Shown here in pieces: positions 1-8,199 of a stretch of 64,000 nucleotides of DNA. Under the pieces are notes generated by a model that was not told the DNA's origin, made no database searches, and saw only the letters and a list, made by a program, of their open reading frames with translations. The stretch is from Actinomadura flavalba DSM 45200 (GTDB lineage Bacteria > Actinomycetota > Actinomycetes > Streptosporangiales > Streptosporangiaceae). Made by a program: the position numbers and the translations under genes. The DNA lies in NCBI RefSeq assembly GCF_000374305.1, contig NZ_KB894096.1, positions 186,001-250,000 on the forward strand. The letters are read 5' to 3'. How positions within the stretch are numbered: position 1 is the stretch's first letter; each line of letters begins with the position of its first letter.

Positions 1-96
1 GCGGGCTGCGGTCCGGGCGCGCGTGTTCACGGGTGTGCTCCTCCCGCCGGGGCCGCCGCGCGGGTACGGCGGCTGAGCGGCATCTACCCGCCGTGA
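1..96 (+). other. possible 3' end of an upstream gene
   Basis: Frame 1 is open from the window edge to a TGA at 94-96 (31 codons), with GC-rich third positions. There is no recognisable motif and the stretch is too short to assign. It may equally be non-coding. Confidence 0.2.
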
Positions 97-142
97 AAGA
101 TCGGTAACACCCGGTGCCGGGCGATTCTCCCGGAACGGGCGG

Positions 143-997
143 TCAGTGCGCGTGGCCGCCGCCGTGCGCCAGCGCGACGACGAGCAGAATCGCGGCCAGG
201 CCCGCGCCCGTCATCAGCAGCGTCGCCACGCGCGGATGGTTGCTGTGCGCCTCGGGCAGGATGTCGGCCGCCGCCAGATAGAGCAGCACGCCGGAGATGA
301 AACCCAGATACGGGCCGAGGACCCCGTGCGGCACCTCGACGAGCTGGGTGAGCGCCGCACCGGCGACCGGGGCCAGCATCGCCGCCGCCAGGAACCCCAG
401 CGCCGGACGGCGCGCCGGGTCGCGCAGCGACGCGAACGTCACCGTGTTGAACCCGTCGGCGAAGTTGTGCGCGAAGATCGCCACGGTGACGAGCAGCCCC
501 GTCGCGCCCGGCGCGTCCAGGGCCAGCCCGATCGTCAGGCCGTCCAGGAACGTGTGCGTGATCAACGCGATCGCCGCCAGCCGGCCCGCCGTCGCGCCGT
601 GCCGGTGCCCGGACCCCGCCGTGCTCGCCGTCGCCCCCACCGGGCCCGCCGACGCGTCCACCGCCGGATGCGCGGCCGGATGACGGTGCGGGGCGTACTC
701 GTGCTCGTGCGCGTGGTGCATCGCCGTGGCCTGCTCCACCACGTGCAGCAACGCGAACCCCGCCGCGAACGCGATCATCGGCGCGGGGACGTGGAGCAGC
801 TCGGCGTCCGACGCGTGCAGCGCCTCGGGCAGCAGGTCGAACGCCACCACCCCCAGCACGATGCCGCCCGCCAGCCCCAGCACCAGATGACGGCGGTCCC
901 CGATCCGCAGCGCCACCCCGCCGCCCGCCGCGATCATCACCGAGGACACCAGCGCCAGCAGCACCGCCACGCCCGGCCCCCCGACCTCGATGATCAC
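143..997 (-). CDS. ZIP-family divalent metal transporter
   Basis: A 284-aa inner-membrane protein of the ZIP family, which imports or exports Zn2+, Fe2+ or Mn2+. About eight hydrophobic helices are visible. A histidine-rich loop (residues 94-133, with HHAHEHE and HRHG) sits between the third and fourth helices, the usual place for metal sensing. The paired helices carry HTFLDG (148-153) and HNFADG (177-182), the family's metal-coordinating signatures, and the C-terminus is again histidine-rich (GGGHAH). The start is GTG at 997 with only a weak AGGG Shine-Dalgarno close by. The gene stands alone: its upstream side is the repeat-rich gap before 1685, and no Zur-type site was recognised. The family is secure; the metal is not known. 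Confidence 0.9.
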   Translation of the reverse strand: MIIEVGGPGVAVLLALVSSVMIAAGGGVALRIGDRRHLVLGLAGGIVLGVVAFDLLPEALHASDAELLHVPAPMIAFAAGFALLHVVEQATAMHHAHEHEYAPHRHPAAHPAVDASAGPVGATASTAGSGHRHGATAGRLAAIALITHTFLDGLTIGLALDAPGATGLLVTVAIFAHNFADGFNTVTFASLRDPARRPALGFLAAAMLAPVAGAALTQLVEVPHGVLGPYLGFISGVLLYLAAADILPEAHSNHPRVATLLMTGAGLAAILLVVALAHGGGHAH

Positions 998-1684
998 GAA
1001 CCCTGGTGTCGTGCCCCCGCCGCACCCCCTCTAACCCGCCCCGGCCCCCACCACGAACCACCACGACACCGACACACCCGCAACCCGAGCACCGGCAAGA
1101 CACGGCCACACCCGGCGGCACGCCACATCCCGGCGCGAGCACTGGCGAGACACAACCACCGCCAGGGGCACGGCCACGTTCCGGGGCGCGCGGGCACGCC
1201 CGGGACGCGGGCACAGCCACGGCCACAGCCACGGCCACAGCCACGGCCACAGCCACGGCCACGGCCCGGACGCGGCCACCGCCCGGGCCGCGCGGCCACC
1301 GCCTGGGGCGCACGGGCGCGCGCGAGCCACGGCCACATCCCGGGGCGCGGCCACATCCGCGGGCGCGGGCACGCCCGGGGCGCGAGCACTGGCGAGGCAC
1401 GGCCACCGCCGGGGCCGCCGCCACGGCCTGGGGGCGCGGCCACATCCCGGGGGCTCGGGCGCTGGCGAGGCACGGCCACCGCCGGGGGCGCGGCCACGCC
1501 CGGGACGCGGGCACAGGCTAGGCACGGTCACCGCCGAGGGCACGGCCGCGGACGCGCCGCGTGTGGCGACGGCCCGGGTCGCGCGGGCACGGGCACGGCC
1601 GGGGCGCGGGCACTGGCGAGGCGCGGCGACATCCGGGGGCGCGGTCACATCCCGGGGGCGCGGGTGCGGCCTGGGGTGCGCGGG
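998..1684. repeat. 687-bp gene-free gap full of degenerate direct repeats
   Basis: No frame here looks like a conserved protein. A ~30-bp element beginning CGRGCACTGGCGAGGCACGG recurs imperfectly at about 1086, 1136, 1383, 1456, 1508 and 1607. Between copies lie variants of GGGGCGCGGCCACATCCCGG. Long open frames on both strands are a by-product of the stop-poor GC repeat composition. Confidence 0.7.
1212..1263. repeat. 12-bp tandem repeat, 4 perfect copies plus partial
   Basis: The unit CACAGCCACGGC is repeated exactly four times (1212-1259), followed by a partial copy. It is embedded in the larger degenerate repeat field and is likely to vary in copy number between strains. Confidence 0.85.
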
Positions 1685-3319
1685 TCACAGCAGGGTGAGC
1701 TGGCGCGGTTCGGGCGGGGGCGGTGCGATGCGCGGGCGCGGGCGGGTGCCGACGCCGTGCCGGGCCGCCAGGTCGCGGACCTGCGCGGCGATGCGGTCCT
1801 GGTAGGCGCGCGGCGTGTAGGAACCGCCCCGGTACAGGCGGGCGTAGGGGACGACCAGGTCGGGGCGGTGCTCGCGCAGCCAGCGCTGGAACCAGGCGCG
1901 GGCGCCGGGACGCAGGTGCAGCGGGATCGCGGTCACCGACGTGGCGCCCGCCTCGGCGGCGGCGCGGACGGCGGCGTCGAGCTGCGCGGGGGAGTCGGTC
2001 AGGTACGGCAGCACCGGCCCCAGCAGCACCGAGCAGCCGATGCCCGCGTCGTTGAGCCGCGCGCACGCCTCCAGCCGGCGGCGCGGCGCGGGCGTGCCCG
2101 GCTCCAGCAGCCGCGCCAGGTCGCGATCGAGGACGCCGCCCGACACCGCCGTGGACACCGGGACGCGCGCCGCCGCCTCGGCCAGCCGCGGCAGGTCGCG
2201 CAGGATCAGCGTGCCCTTGGTCAGGATCGAGAACGGGTTCCCCGCGTCGGCCAGCGCTGCGATGATGCCCGGCATCAGCCGGTAGCGGCCCTCGGCGCGC
2301 TGGTAGCAGTCGACGTTGGTGCCCATCGCGACGTGCTCGCCGCGCAGCCGGGGCGCGGCCAGGTCGGCGCGGGCGCACTCGGCGGCGTTGACCTTGACGA
2401 CGACACGACGGTCGAAATCCTCCCCCGAGTCCAGATCGAGGTACTCGTGCGTCTTGCGGGCGAAGCAGTACACGCACGCGTGCGAGCAGCCCCGGTACGG
2501 GTTGATCGTCCACCGGAACGGCACGTGCGAGCCGTCGGGGACGCGGTTGACGACGCTGCGCGCCCGGACCTCGTAGAACGTCATCCCGGCGAACGCCGGC
2601 GTCGCGAACGTGCGCGCGACCGCGCCGCGCTCCAGCAGCGGCACCGGCGTCCCGCGCGCGCCGCCGGAACCACCGGCCGCCCCCTCCGGGACACCGCCGA
2701 GCGTCGCCCCGGGCGCGCGCCCCGGAGCCGCGCCCCGGAGCGCGGCACCGCCCGGATCGCCTGCCGCCCCCTCCGAAAGATCCTCGGGCGTCATTCCGGG
2801 CGGGCGGCTCAACGCCGCGTTCGCGCCCCCGGACGGAGCGCCGCGCAGATCGCCGGGCGCCCCCTGGAAGGGATCGCCGGGTGTCGCGCCGGGCGGGCGA
2901 CCCGTCGCCGCGTTCGCGCTCCCGCCCGGAGCGCCGCCCGGATCGCCTGCCGTCCCCTCGAAAAGATCGCCGGGCGTCTCTCGGGGCGAGCGGCCCAAAG
3001 CCGCGTTCGCACCCCCGGATGACGCGCCACCCGGATCGCCGGGAACTCCGTCGAAAAGATCGCCGGGCTCTGCGCCGGGCGGGCGGCCCGACGCCGTCTT
3101 CGCACGCCCGGACGGGGCGCCGCGCAGATCGCCGGGCGCCCCCTCGAAAAGATCGCCGGACGTTGCACCGGGCGGGCGGCCCGACGTCGCGTTCGCATCC
3201 CCGGGTCGGGCACCGCTCGGATCGCCGGGCGCTTCCTCGAAGAGATCGTCGAGCGTCGCGCCGGGGGTGCGGAGCGCCGCGTCCCCGGTGGTGTCGGTGC
3301 GCAGGTGATCCCACCGCAT
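1685..3319 (-). CDS. Rv2578c-family radical SAM protein with expanded repeat linker
   Basis: A 544-aa radical S-adenosylmethionine protein of the Rv2578c/spore-photoproduct-lyase-like family, thought to act on DNA lesions though the reaction is unproven. The start ATG at 3319 gives the family's usual MRWDHL opening and has a GGGAGG ribosome site. The iron-sulfur motif is CX3CX2C at Cys278, Cys282 and Cys285, in PYRGCSHACVYCFA. Conserved downstream blocks are GTNVDCYQRAEGRY, SILTKGTL and the LTLL tail. Homologues I recall are about 340 aa. The extra ~200 residues are seven ~31-residue repeats (18-222) inserted between the N-terminal hexapeptide and the core. An SOS-type box lies 67-82 bp upstream of the start, so damage induction by LexA release is likely. 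Confidence 0.88.
   Translation of the reverse strand: MRWDHLRTDTTGDAALRTPGATLDDLFEEAPGDPSGARPGDANATSGRPPGATSGDLFEGAPGDLRGAPSGRAKTASGRPPGAEPGDLFDGVPGDPGGASSGGANAALGRSPRETPGDLFEGTAGDPGGAPGGSANAATGRPPGATPGDPFQGAPGDLRGAPSGGANAALSRPPGMTPEDLSEGAAGDPGGAALRGAAPGRAPGATLGGVPEGAAGGSGGARGTPVPLLERGAVARTFATPAFAGMTFYEVRARSVVNRVPDGSHVPFRWTINPYRGCSHACVYCFARKTHEYLDLDSGEDFDRRVVVKVNAAECARADLAAPRLRGEHVAMGTNVDCYQRAEGRYRLMPGIIAALADAGNPFSILTKGTLILRDLPRLAEAAARVPVSTAVSGGVLDRDLARLLEPGTPAPRRRLEACARLNDAGIGCSVLLGPVLPYLTDSPAQLDAAVRAAAEAGATSVTAIPLHLRPGARAWFQRWLREHRPDLVVPYARLYRGGSYTPRAYQDRIAAQVRDLAARHGVGTRPRPRIAPPPPEPRQLTLL
2654..3268 (-). repeat. 93-bp coding tandem repeat (31-residue protein repeat, ~7 copies)
   Basis: Seven imperfect in-frame units fall in residues 18-222 of the radical SAM protein. 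Units 1-5 are exactly 31 residues and of the form PPGATPGDLFEGAPGD followed by a Gly/Ala-rich half ending in Arg. Unit 6 is 29 residues and unit 7 is degenerate. The segment is acidic, Gly/Pro-rich and probably disordered. Confidence 0.88.
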
Positions 3320-3385
3320 GCGGGCCTCCCTCACGGTTACCCGGCCGTCTGACCTGGGGTGACGCCTCGGCCACCCGCCCCACAC

Positions 3386-3401
3386 TAGAACTGGTGTTCG
3401 A
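3386..3401. promoter_or_regulatory. candidate SOS box (LexA operator)
   Basis: TAGAACTGGTGTTCGA differs at one position from the TCGAAC-N4-GTTCGA palindrome bound by actinobacterial LexA. It lies in the divergent gap between the radical SAM gene (start 3319) and the glycosidase-like lipoprotein gene (start 3466). I recall Rv2578c being listed as LexA-regulated in Mycobacterium tuberculosis, which fits this placement. Confidence 0.7.
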
Positions 3402-3465
3402 ACACGGCAAGTCGGAGCCGAATCGTCCCGAGCACGGTGACGAATGCGTAACAATGGGCCGCACT

Positions 3466-5106
3466 ATGGTCCGACCCATCCAGCACGACCCCATCCCGCC
3501 CCGTCCCGCGCGCCGCCCCGCGCGCACGCTCACCGCCGCCGCGCTCACCGGCGCCCTGGCCGCGGGACTGGCCGCGTGCGGTCTGGGCGGTGCCGCCGAG
3601 CCACCGCCCGCCGGAGCGCCCGTCGCCGGCGGCGGCACCGGCACCAGCCCCGAGTGCCCCGCCGTCGCCGCCCCCGGCGACTCCCGGGAACGCGAGCTGC
3701 GGGCGATGTGGATCGCGACGGTCGGCAACATCGACTGGCCCGACAAGGGCGACGACGCCGAGCAGCAGAAGGCCCACTACCGCCGCCTGCTCGACCGCGC
3801 CCGCGACCTCAACCTCAACTCGGTGTTCGTCCAGATCCGCCCGAACTCCGACGCGTTCTACGACTCGCCCTACGAACCGTGGTCCAAGTGGATCACCGGG
3901 ACGCCCGGCAAGAACCCCGGCTACGACGTCCTCGACTTCATGATCAAGGAGTCGCACGCGCGGAACCTGGAGTTCCACGCCTGGTTCAACCCCTACCGCG
4001 TCGCCCGCGAGACCGACCGCTCCAAGCTCGCCCCCGACAGCCCCGCCCGCAAGAACCCCTCCTGGGTCCGCGAGTACGGCGGCGGCCTCTGGTACGACCC
4101 GGGGCTTCCCGAGGTCCGCGACCTGGCCACCAAGGCCGTCCTGGACGTCGTCCGCAAGTACGACATCGACGCCGTCCACTTCGACGACTACTTCTACCCC
4201 TATCCCGACGGATCGGGCGACTACCCCGACGAGGCCACCTACCGCCGCTTCGGCGACGGCAAGACCAAGGCCGCCTGGCGGCGCGGCAACGTCGACACCC
4301 TCGTGCGCGACCTGCACGGCCAGATCCGCCGCGCCAAACCGCACGTGCGGTTCGGCATCAGCCCCTTCGGCGTCTGGCGCAACAAGTCCAGCGACCCCGC
4401 CGGGTCCGACACCCGCGCCCTCCAGTCCTACGACGCCCAGTACGCCGACACCCGCCGCTGGATCAAGGAGGGCTGGATCGACTACGTCACCCCCCAGCTC
4501 TACTGGGCCATCGGCGACTCACGCGCCGACTACGGCACCCTGGTCGCCTGGTGGTCCAAGCTCGTCCAGGGCACCGGCGTGCAACTGACGATCGGGCAGG
4601 CCGCCTACCGCGGCGGCGAGTCCGGGCCGTGGAAGAACCCCGCCGAACTGTCCAAGCACCTCACGCTCAACCAGCGCCACCCCCAGGTGCGCGGCGACGT
4701 GTACTTCTCCGCCAAGGACATGGTCGGCAACCGCGCCGGGCTCGCCCAGCGGGTCCGCAAGGACCACTACGGACGCCCCGCCCTCCCGCCGCCCGCCCCC
4801 GGCGGCAAGGCGCCCGCCGCCGTCCGCTCGGTCACCGCCGCCGCCGACGGCGACCGCGGCGTCCGCGTCGGCTGGCAGCCCTCCCGCGACGCCACCGCCT
4901 ACGCCGTCTACCGCGTCGACGGCAAGGGCGCCGCGTGCGCGGCCGTCCCCGCCGACCGGCTGCTGACGTCCGTGCGCGGCGGCGGCATCGTCGACCCCAC
5001 CGCCAAGGCCGGGCAGACCTACACCTACTACGTCACCGCGCTGGACCGCCTGCACCACGAGTCGGCGCCCGCTCGCGCCGCCACCGTCACCGCACCCGGC
5101 CGCTGA
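3466..5106 (+). CDS. GHL10-family glycosidase-like lipoprotein
   Basis: A 546-aa secreted lipoprotein. The N-terminus has arginines, a hydrophobic stretch and a lipobox LAAC with Cys38, so it should be anchored outside the membrane. The body (about 75-400) is a GHL10 (DUF187) TIM barrel: RAMWIATVGNIDWP, NSVFVQIRPNSDAFY, FHAWFNPYR, DIDAVHFDDYFYPYP and YVTPQLYW are the family's ordered blocks. It probably cleaves peptidoglycan or a cell-wall glycan, but no substrate is proven. Residues ~435-545 form a fibronectin type III-like domain. An in-frame ATG at 3454 is an alternative start; neither has a strong Shine-Dalgarno. The gene is monocistronic, followed by nested hairpins. Confidence 0.85.
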   Translation: MVRPIQHDPIPPRPARRPARTLTAAALTGALAAGLAACGLGGAAEPPPAGAPVAGGGTGTSPECPAVAAPGDSRERELRAMWIATVGNIDWPDKGDDAEQQKAHYRRLLDRARDLNLNSVFVQIRPNSDAFYDSPYEPWSKWITGTPGKNPGYDVLDFMIKESHARNLEFHAWFNPYRVARETDRSKLAPDSPARKNPSWVREYGGGLWYDPGLPEVRDLATKAVLDVVRKYDIDAVHFDDYFYPYPDGSGDYPDEATYRRFGDGKTKAAWRRGNVDTLVRDLHGQIRRAKPHVRFGISPFGVWRNKSSDPAGSDTRALQSYDAQYADTRRWIKEGWIDYVTPQLYWAIGDSRADYGTLVAWWSKLVQGTGVQLTIGQAAYRGGESGPWKNPAELSKHLTLNQRHPQVRGDVYFSAKDMVGNRAGLAQRVRKDHYGRPALPPPAPGGKAPAAVRSVTAAADGDRGVRVGWQPSRDATAYAVYRVDGKGAACAAVPADRLLTSVRGGGIVDPTAKAGQTYTYYVTALDRLHHESAPARAATVTAPGR

Positions 5107-5113
5107 CTCCGCA

Positions 5114-5174
5114 GTGAAGGCGACGGGTAAAACCCGTTCGCCGGGGGAGAACCACCACACCCCGTCGCCTTCAC
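5114..5174. terminator. nested, mutually exclusive hairpins after the lipoprotein gene
   Basis: A perfect 14-bp inverted repeat (GTGAAGGCGACGGG at 5114-5127 with its complement at 5161-5174) encloses a smaller perfect 6-3-6 hairpin (5123-5137, ACGGGT-AAA-ACCCGT) that shares its left arm. The two folds cannot coexist. The structure ends 16 nt before the DUF3040 start codon. Confidence 0.6.
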
Positions 5175-5190
5175 CCCAGAGGACGTCCCC

Positions 5191-5397
5191 ATGGCGCTGT
5201 CGATGCAGGAACGGCGGCTCCTCGCCGAGATCGAGGCCCACCTCACCGCCGACGACCCCCGCCTGGCCGCCCGCCTCACCGCGCACGGCCGCCGCCCGCC
5301 ACGCCGCACCGACCTCCGGCTCATCGCCGCGATCGTGCTCGTCGCCGTCGCCGCGGTCGCCGCTCTCACGGCCGCGGCACTGACCGCTCTGACCTGA
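5191..5397 (+). CDS. DUF3040 small membrane protein
   Basis: A 68-aa protein with the DUF3040 pattern: an N-terminal MALSMQERRLLAEIEAHL helix followed by a short basic linker and one transmembrane helix (about 44-66, Ala/Val/Leu-rich). The family is widespread in actinomycetes with no known function. The start ATG at 5191 has AGAGGA about 8 nt upstream. It is bounded by the nested hairpins upstream and by a 23-bp terminator downstream, so it appears to be its own transcription unit or a conditional read-through target. Confidence 0.85.
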   Translation: MALSMQERRLLAEIEAHLTADDPRLAARLTAHGRRPPRRTDLRLIAAIVLVAVAAVAALTAAALTALT

Positions 5398-5411
5398 CCA
5401 CCGCACCCGAC

Positions 5412-5460
5412 GAACGTCGAAGGCCCCGGCAGGGAGACCCTGCCGGGGCCTTCGACGTTC
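5412..5460. terminator. 23-bp perfect stem terminator
   Basis: Arms 5412-5434 and 5438-5460 are exact complements around a 3-nt AGA loop. This is a very stable hairpin directly after the DUF3040 stop. There is no U-tract, as is usual in actinomycetes. Confidence 0.9.
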
Positions 5461-5828
5461 AAGGCCGGTGTGGTGGTCGCCTCACGGCGAAAGGCACAAC
5501 GCGGCTCCGGCCCGGGCCACGAGGACCCGGCGGTATTCCACGAAGGCTGTGAATAGAGCCCGGGGGACACATGCCACACCGACCGCGTCCACTGTAACCG
5601 CTTCCCGGCCCTGCCTCCTCCCACCGCCGCCCCCACGGCGCGCCGTGTCGCGCACCTCACCCCGCCGCGACCCCGCCGCGCCCTCACCCGCCGGTGACGG
5701 TTCCCTCCCGCCACGGCGAGCCCGCCCCCGCGCCCGTGCACCCGCCCGCCGCGCGGCGCGTCCCACCGGTCGGGACGACGCACCGGCACGGCCGCCCGGC
5801 CGCCGGACCACCGGGGGAGAGGACCACC
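5461..5828. other. 368-bp gap upstream of the ATPase gene
   Basis: No convincing gene on either strand. The segment 5535-5610 is less GC-rich than its surroundings and contains TGTAAC, a plausible -10 hexamer, so it probably holds the promoter of the downstream ATP-binding protein. The rest is proline/arginine-coding-like GC noise. Confidence 0.4.
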
Positions 5829-6449
5829 ATGACCCGCCCGAGCAGCCCGCTCACCGCACCACCCGCCCCACCACCCGGCACCCCCAACGGCACACCGGAC
5901 ACGACACGGAACGCGACAACCGGCGACACGAGCAGCGGCACAATCGGCGGGAGAACCGGAGACACGAGCAGCCGCACGAGCGGCGGCGCGAGCAGTGGGG
6001 CAACCGGCGTGACAATCGACGGGCCTACCGGCGGCACAACCGGCGGGGCGACTGGCGGGGCGTGGCCCAGTGTGCGGTTGCGGTTGCCCGTCGGGCCCCG
6101 GGCCGCAGCCGCCGCGCGCGCCCGCGGGCGTGCCGCGCTGGCCGACTGGCGCGTCACCGACGACGCCGCCACCGGCGACATCGTCCTCATGATCGACGAG
6201 CTGGTCGCCAACGCCGTCGTCCACGGGCACGGGCCCGTCACCCTGCGCCTCACCCTGGTCCCCGGGCCGCCCCGCACCCTGCACGCCGAGATCACCGACC
6301 ACGCCCCGCCGCCCGGCCCGCGCACCGACCCCGGCCCCCTCGCCGAACACGGCCGCGGCCTGCTCATCGTCGCCGCCCTGGCCACCGCCACCGGAACCCG
6401 CCCCGCCCCCGGCGGCAAGACCGTCTGGTTCACCCGCGCCCTGCCCTGA
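5829..6449 (+). CDS. ATP-binding protein, anti-sigma-factor (HATPase_c) type
   Basis: A 206-aa protein whose C-terminal ~120 residues form a GHKL/HATPase_c domain like SpoIIAB/RsbW-type anti-sigma regulators of streptomycetes. The N box is MIDELVANAVVHG, and the G2 glycine motif is EHGRGLLIV. The G1 motif is weak (ITDHAPP instead of DxGxG), which may lower ATP binding. Residues ~1-85 are a low-complexity Thr/Gly/Ser-rich segment with repeated TGG and DTSS words, presumably disordered. The start ATG at 5829 is preceded by GGGGGAGAGGA. No sigma or anti-anti-sigma gene is adjacent, so its partner is unknown. Confidence 0.82.
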   Translation: MTRPSSPLTAPPAPPPGTPNGTPDTTRNATTGDTSSGTIGGRTGDTSSRTSGGASSGATGVTIDGPTGGTTGGATGGAWPSVRLRLPVGPRAAAAARARGRAALADWRVTDDAATGDIVLMIDELVANAVVHGHGPVTLRLTLVPGPPRTLHAEITDHAPPPGPRTDPGPLAEHGRGLLIVAALATATGTRPAPGGKTVWFTRALP

Positions 6450-6527
6450 ACCCCCGGGACGGTCACGCGCCCCTCCCGTAACCTTCAAAGGCGGTTTGGG
6501 GGCCCCGCCCGGGACGGCACGCTCCCG

Positions 6528-8048
6528 GTGAACACCCGACCAGCACCGGAGGCGACCCTGTCCACGCACCCCGCGCCCACCCCCGGCCCGGCGCCGGGCA
6601 CCGGCCGCGTCCGCCTCGGCTCGGCCACCGGACGCCACATCGTCACCGCCACCGTCCTGGGCTCGGGCGTGGCGTTCCTGGACGGCTCGGTCGTCAACGT
6701 CGCCCTGCCCGCCATCGGCCGCGACCTCGGCGGCGGCCTGCCCGTCCTGCAATGGACCCTGGACGGCTACCTGCTCACCCTCTCGGCGCTGCTGCTGCTC
6801 GGCGGCGCCCTCGGCGACCGCTACGGCCACCGCCGCGTCTTCGCCGCCGGGCTCGTCGTGTTCACCGCGGCGTCGCTGGCCTGCGGGCTGGCGCCCGGCG
6901 CCGGAGCGCTCATCGCCGCCCGCGTCGCCCAGGGCGTCGGCGGCGCCCTGCTGGTCCCCGGCAGCCTGGCCATCATCGACGCCACCATCGACGAACGCGA
7001 CCGCGGCGCCGCCATCGGCCGCTGGGCCGCCCTGGCCGGCGTCGCCTCCGCCCTCGGCCCCTTCCTGGGCGGCTGGCTCGTCGACGCCGCCTCCTGGCGC
7101 TGGGTGTTCCTCATCAACGTCCCGCTGGCCGCCGCCACCCTGTACGCGCTGCGGCGCGTCCCCGAGACCCGCGCCGCCACCGGCCGCCGCCTGGACTACC
7201 CCGGCGCGCTGGCCGTCACCGCCGGGCTCGGCGGCGCCGTCTACGCCCTCATCGAGATCCCCGCCCACGGCTGGACGCCCCTGGCCACCGCCGCCGCCCT
7301 CGCCGGCGCCGCCGGGCTGATCGCGTTCCCGTTCATCGAACGCCGCGCCGCCAACCCGCTGCTGCCCCTGCACATGCTGCGCTCCCGCCAGTTCGTCGGC
7401 GCCAACCTCACCACCCTGGCCGTGTACGCCGCGCTCGGCGGCGCCCTGTTCCTGCTCACCCTGCAACTCCAGACGTCCCTGGGCTACTCGGCGCTGGCCG
7501 CCGGGACCGCCACCCTGCCCATGACGGTCATCATGCTGCTGCTGTCCAGCCGCATCGGCGCCCTGGCGCAGCGCACCGGCGCCCGCCTGCCCATGACCGC
7601 CGGGCCGCTGATCGCCGGGGCGGGCGTCGCGCTGATGGCGCTGGCGCAGCCCGGCGCGTCCTACCTCACCGGCGTGCTGCCCGGCGTCGTGGTGTTCGGC
7701 CTCGGCATGGCGCTGACCGTCGCGCCGCTCACCTCCACCGTGCTCGCCTCGGTCGACGAGGACCACGTCGGCGCCGCCTCCGGCACCAACAACGCCGTGT
7801 CGCGGCTGGCGAACCTGCTCGCCGTCGCCGTCCTGCCGCTGGCCGCCGGACTCCACACCCGCGGCGACGGGCCCCTGGGCGCCGGATATCCGCGCGCCAT
7901 GCTGCTGGCCGCCGCGCTGTGCGCGCTCGGCGGCGCCGCGTCCTGGCTGACCATCCGCCGCGACGTGCCCGTCCAGACCCACATCCCTCCGGGCGTCCAC
8001 CAGGCGTGCCAGTCGCCCGCGACCCGCCTCAACGCCCCGGGGGACTGA
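6528..8048 (+). CDS. MFS transporter, DHA2 (EmrB/QacA) family drug exporter
   Basis: A 506-aa membrane protein predicted to have 14 transmembrane helices and to expel drugs with the proton gradient. Signature motifs are FLDGSVVNVALPAI in helix 1 (motif D1 of the DHA2 family), GALGDRYGHRRVF (motif A) between helices 2 and 3, and RVAQGVGGALLVPGSLAI (motif C region). The GTG at 6528 is the only good start before the first helix; the first ~35 residues are Pro/Thr-rich and cytoplasmic. There is no dedicated regulator beside it. The C-terminal tail (about 485-506) is hydrophilic. Confidence 0.9.
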   Translation: MNTRPAPEATLSTHPAPTPGPAPGTGRVRLGSATGRHIVTATVLGSGVAFLDGSVVNVALPAIGRDLGGGLPVLQWTLDGYLLTLSALLLLGGALGDRYGHRRVFAAGLVVFTAASLACGLAPGAGALIAARVAQGVGGALLVPGSLAIIDATIDERDRGAAIGRWAALAGVASALGPFLGGWLVDAASWRWVFLINVPLAAATLYALRRVPETRAATGRRLDYPGALAVTAGLGGAVYALIEIPAHGWTPLATAAALAGAAGLIAFPFIERRAANPLLPLHMLRSRQFVGANLTTLAVYAALGGALFLLTLQLQTSLGYSALAAGTATLPMTVIMLLLSSRIGALAQRTGARLPMTAGPLIAGAGVALMALAQPGASYLTGVLPGVVVFGLGMALTVAPLTSTVLASVDEDHVGAASGTNNAVSRLANLLAVAVLPLAAGLHTRGDGPLGAGYPRAMLLAAALCALGGAASWLTIRRDVPVQTHIPPGVHQACQSPATRLNAPGD

Positions 8049-8199
8049 CACCGGGCACGCGCGCCCAGCGGCCGGGCAAGACCCCGCCAAGGTTGCGCCA
8101 AACACGGTTGCGCGGCGCCGCCGCGCGGGGATCAGCCCCACCGGGGCCGCCCGCCCCGTGCAGCACGCCGACCAGCACGCCGAGGGAAAGAAGGCCGTC

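Noticed and set aside
1086..1640. CRISPR-like repeat/spacer pattern
   Set aside because: Repeat copies are degenerate, spacing ranges from 50 to 247 bp and inter-repeat DNA is itself repetitive.
84..3022. Very long open frames on both strands over the ZIP gene, the repeat gap and the radical SAM gene
   Set aside because: They are antisense or out-of-frame readings of GC-rich coding DNA and repeats: extreme Arg/Ala/Pro/Gly composition, no family motif, and they cross real genes with correct motifs on the other strand.
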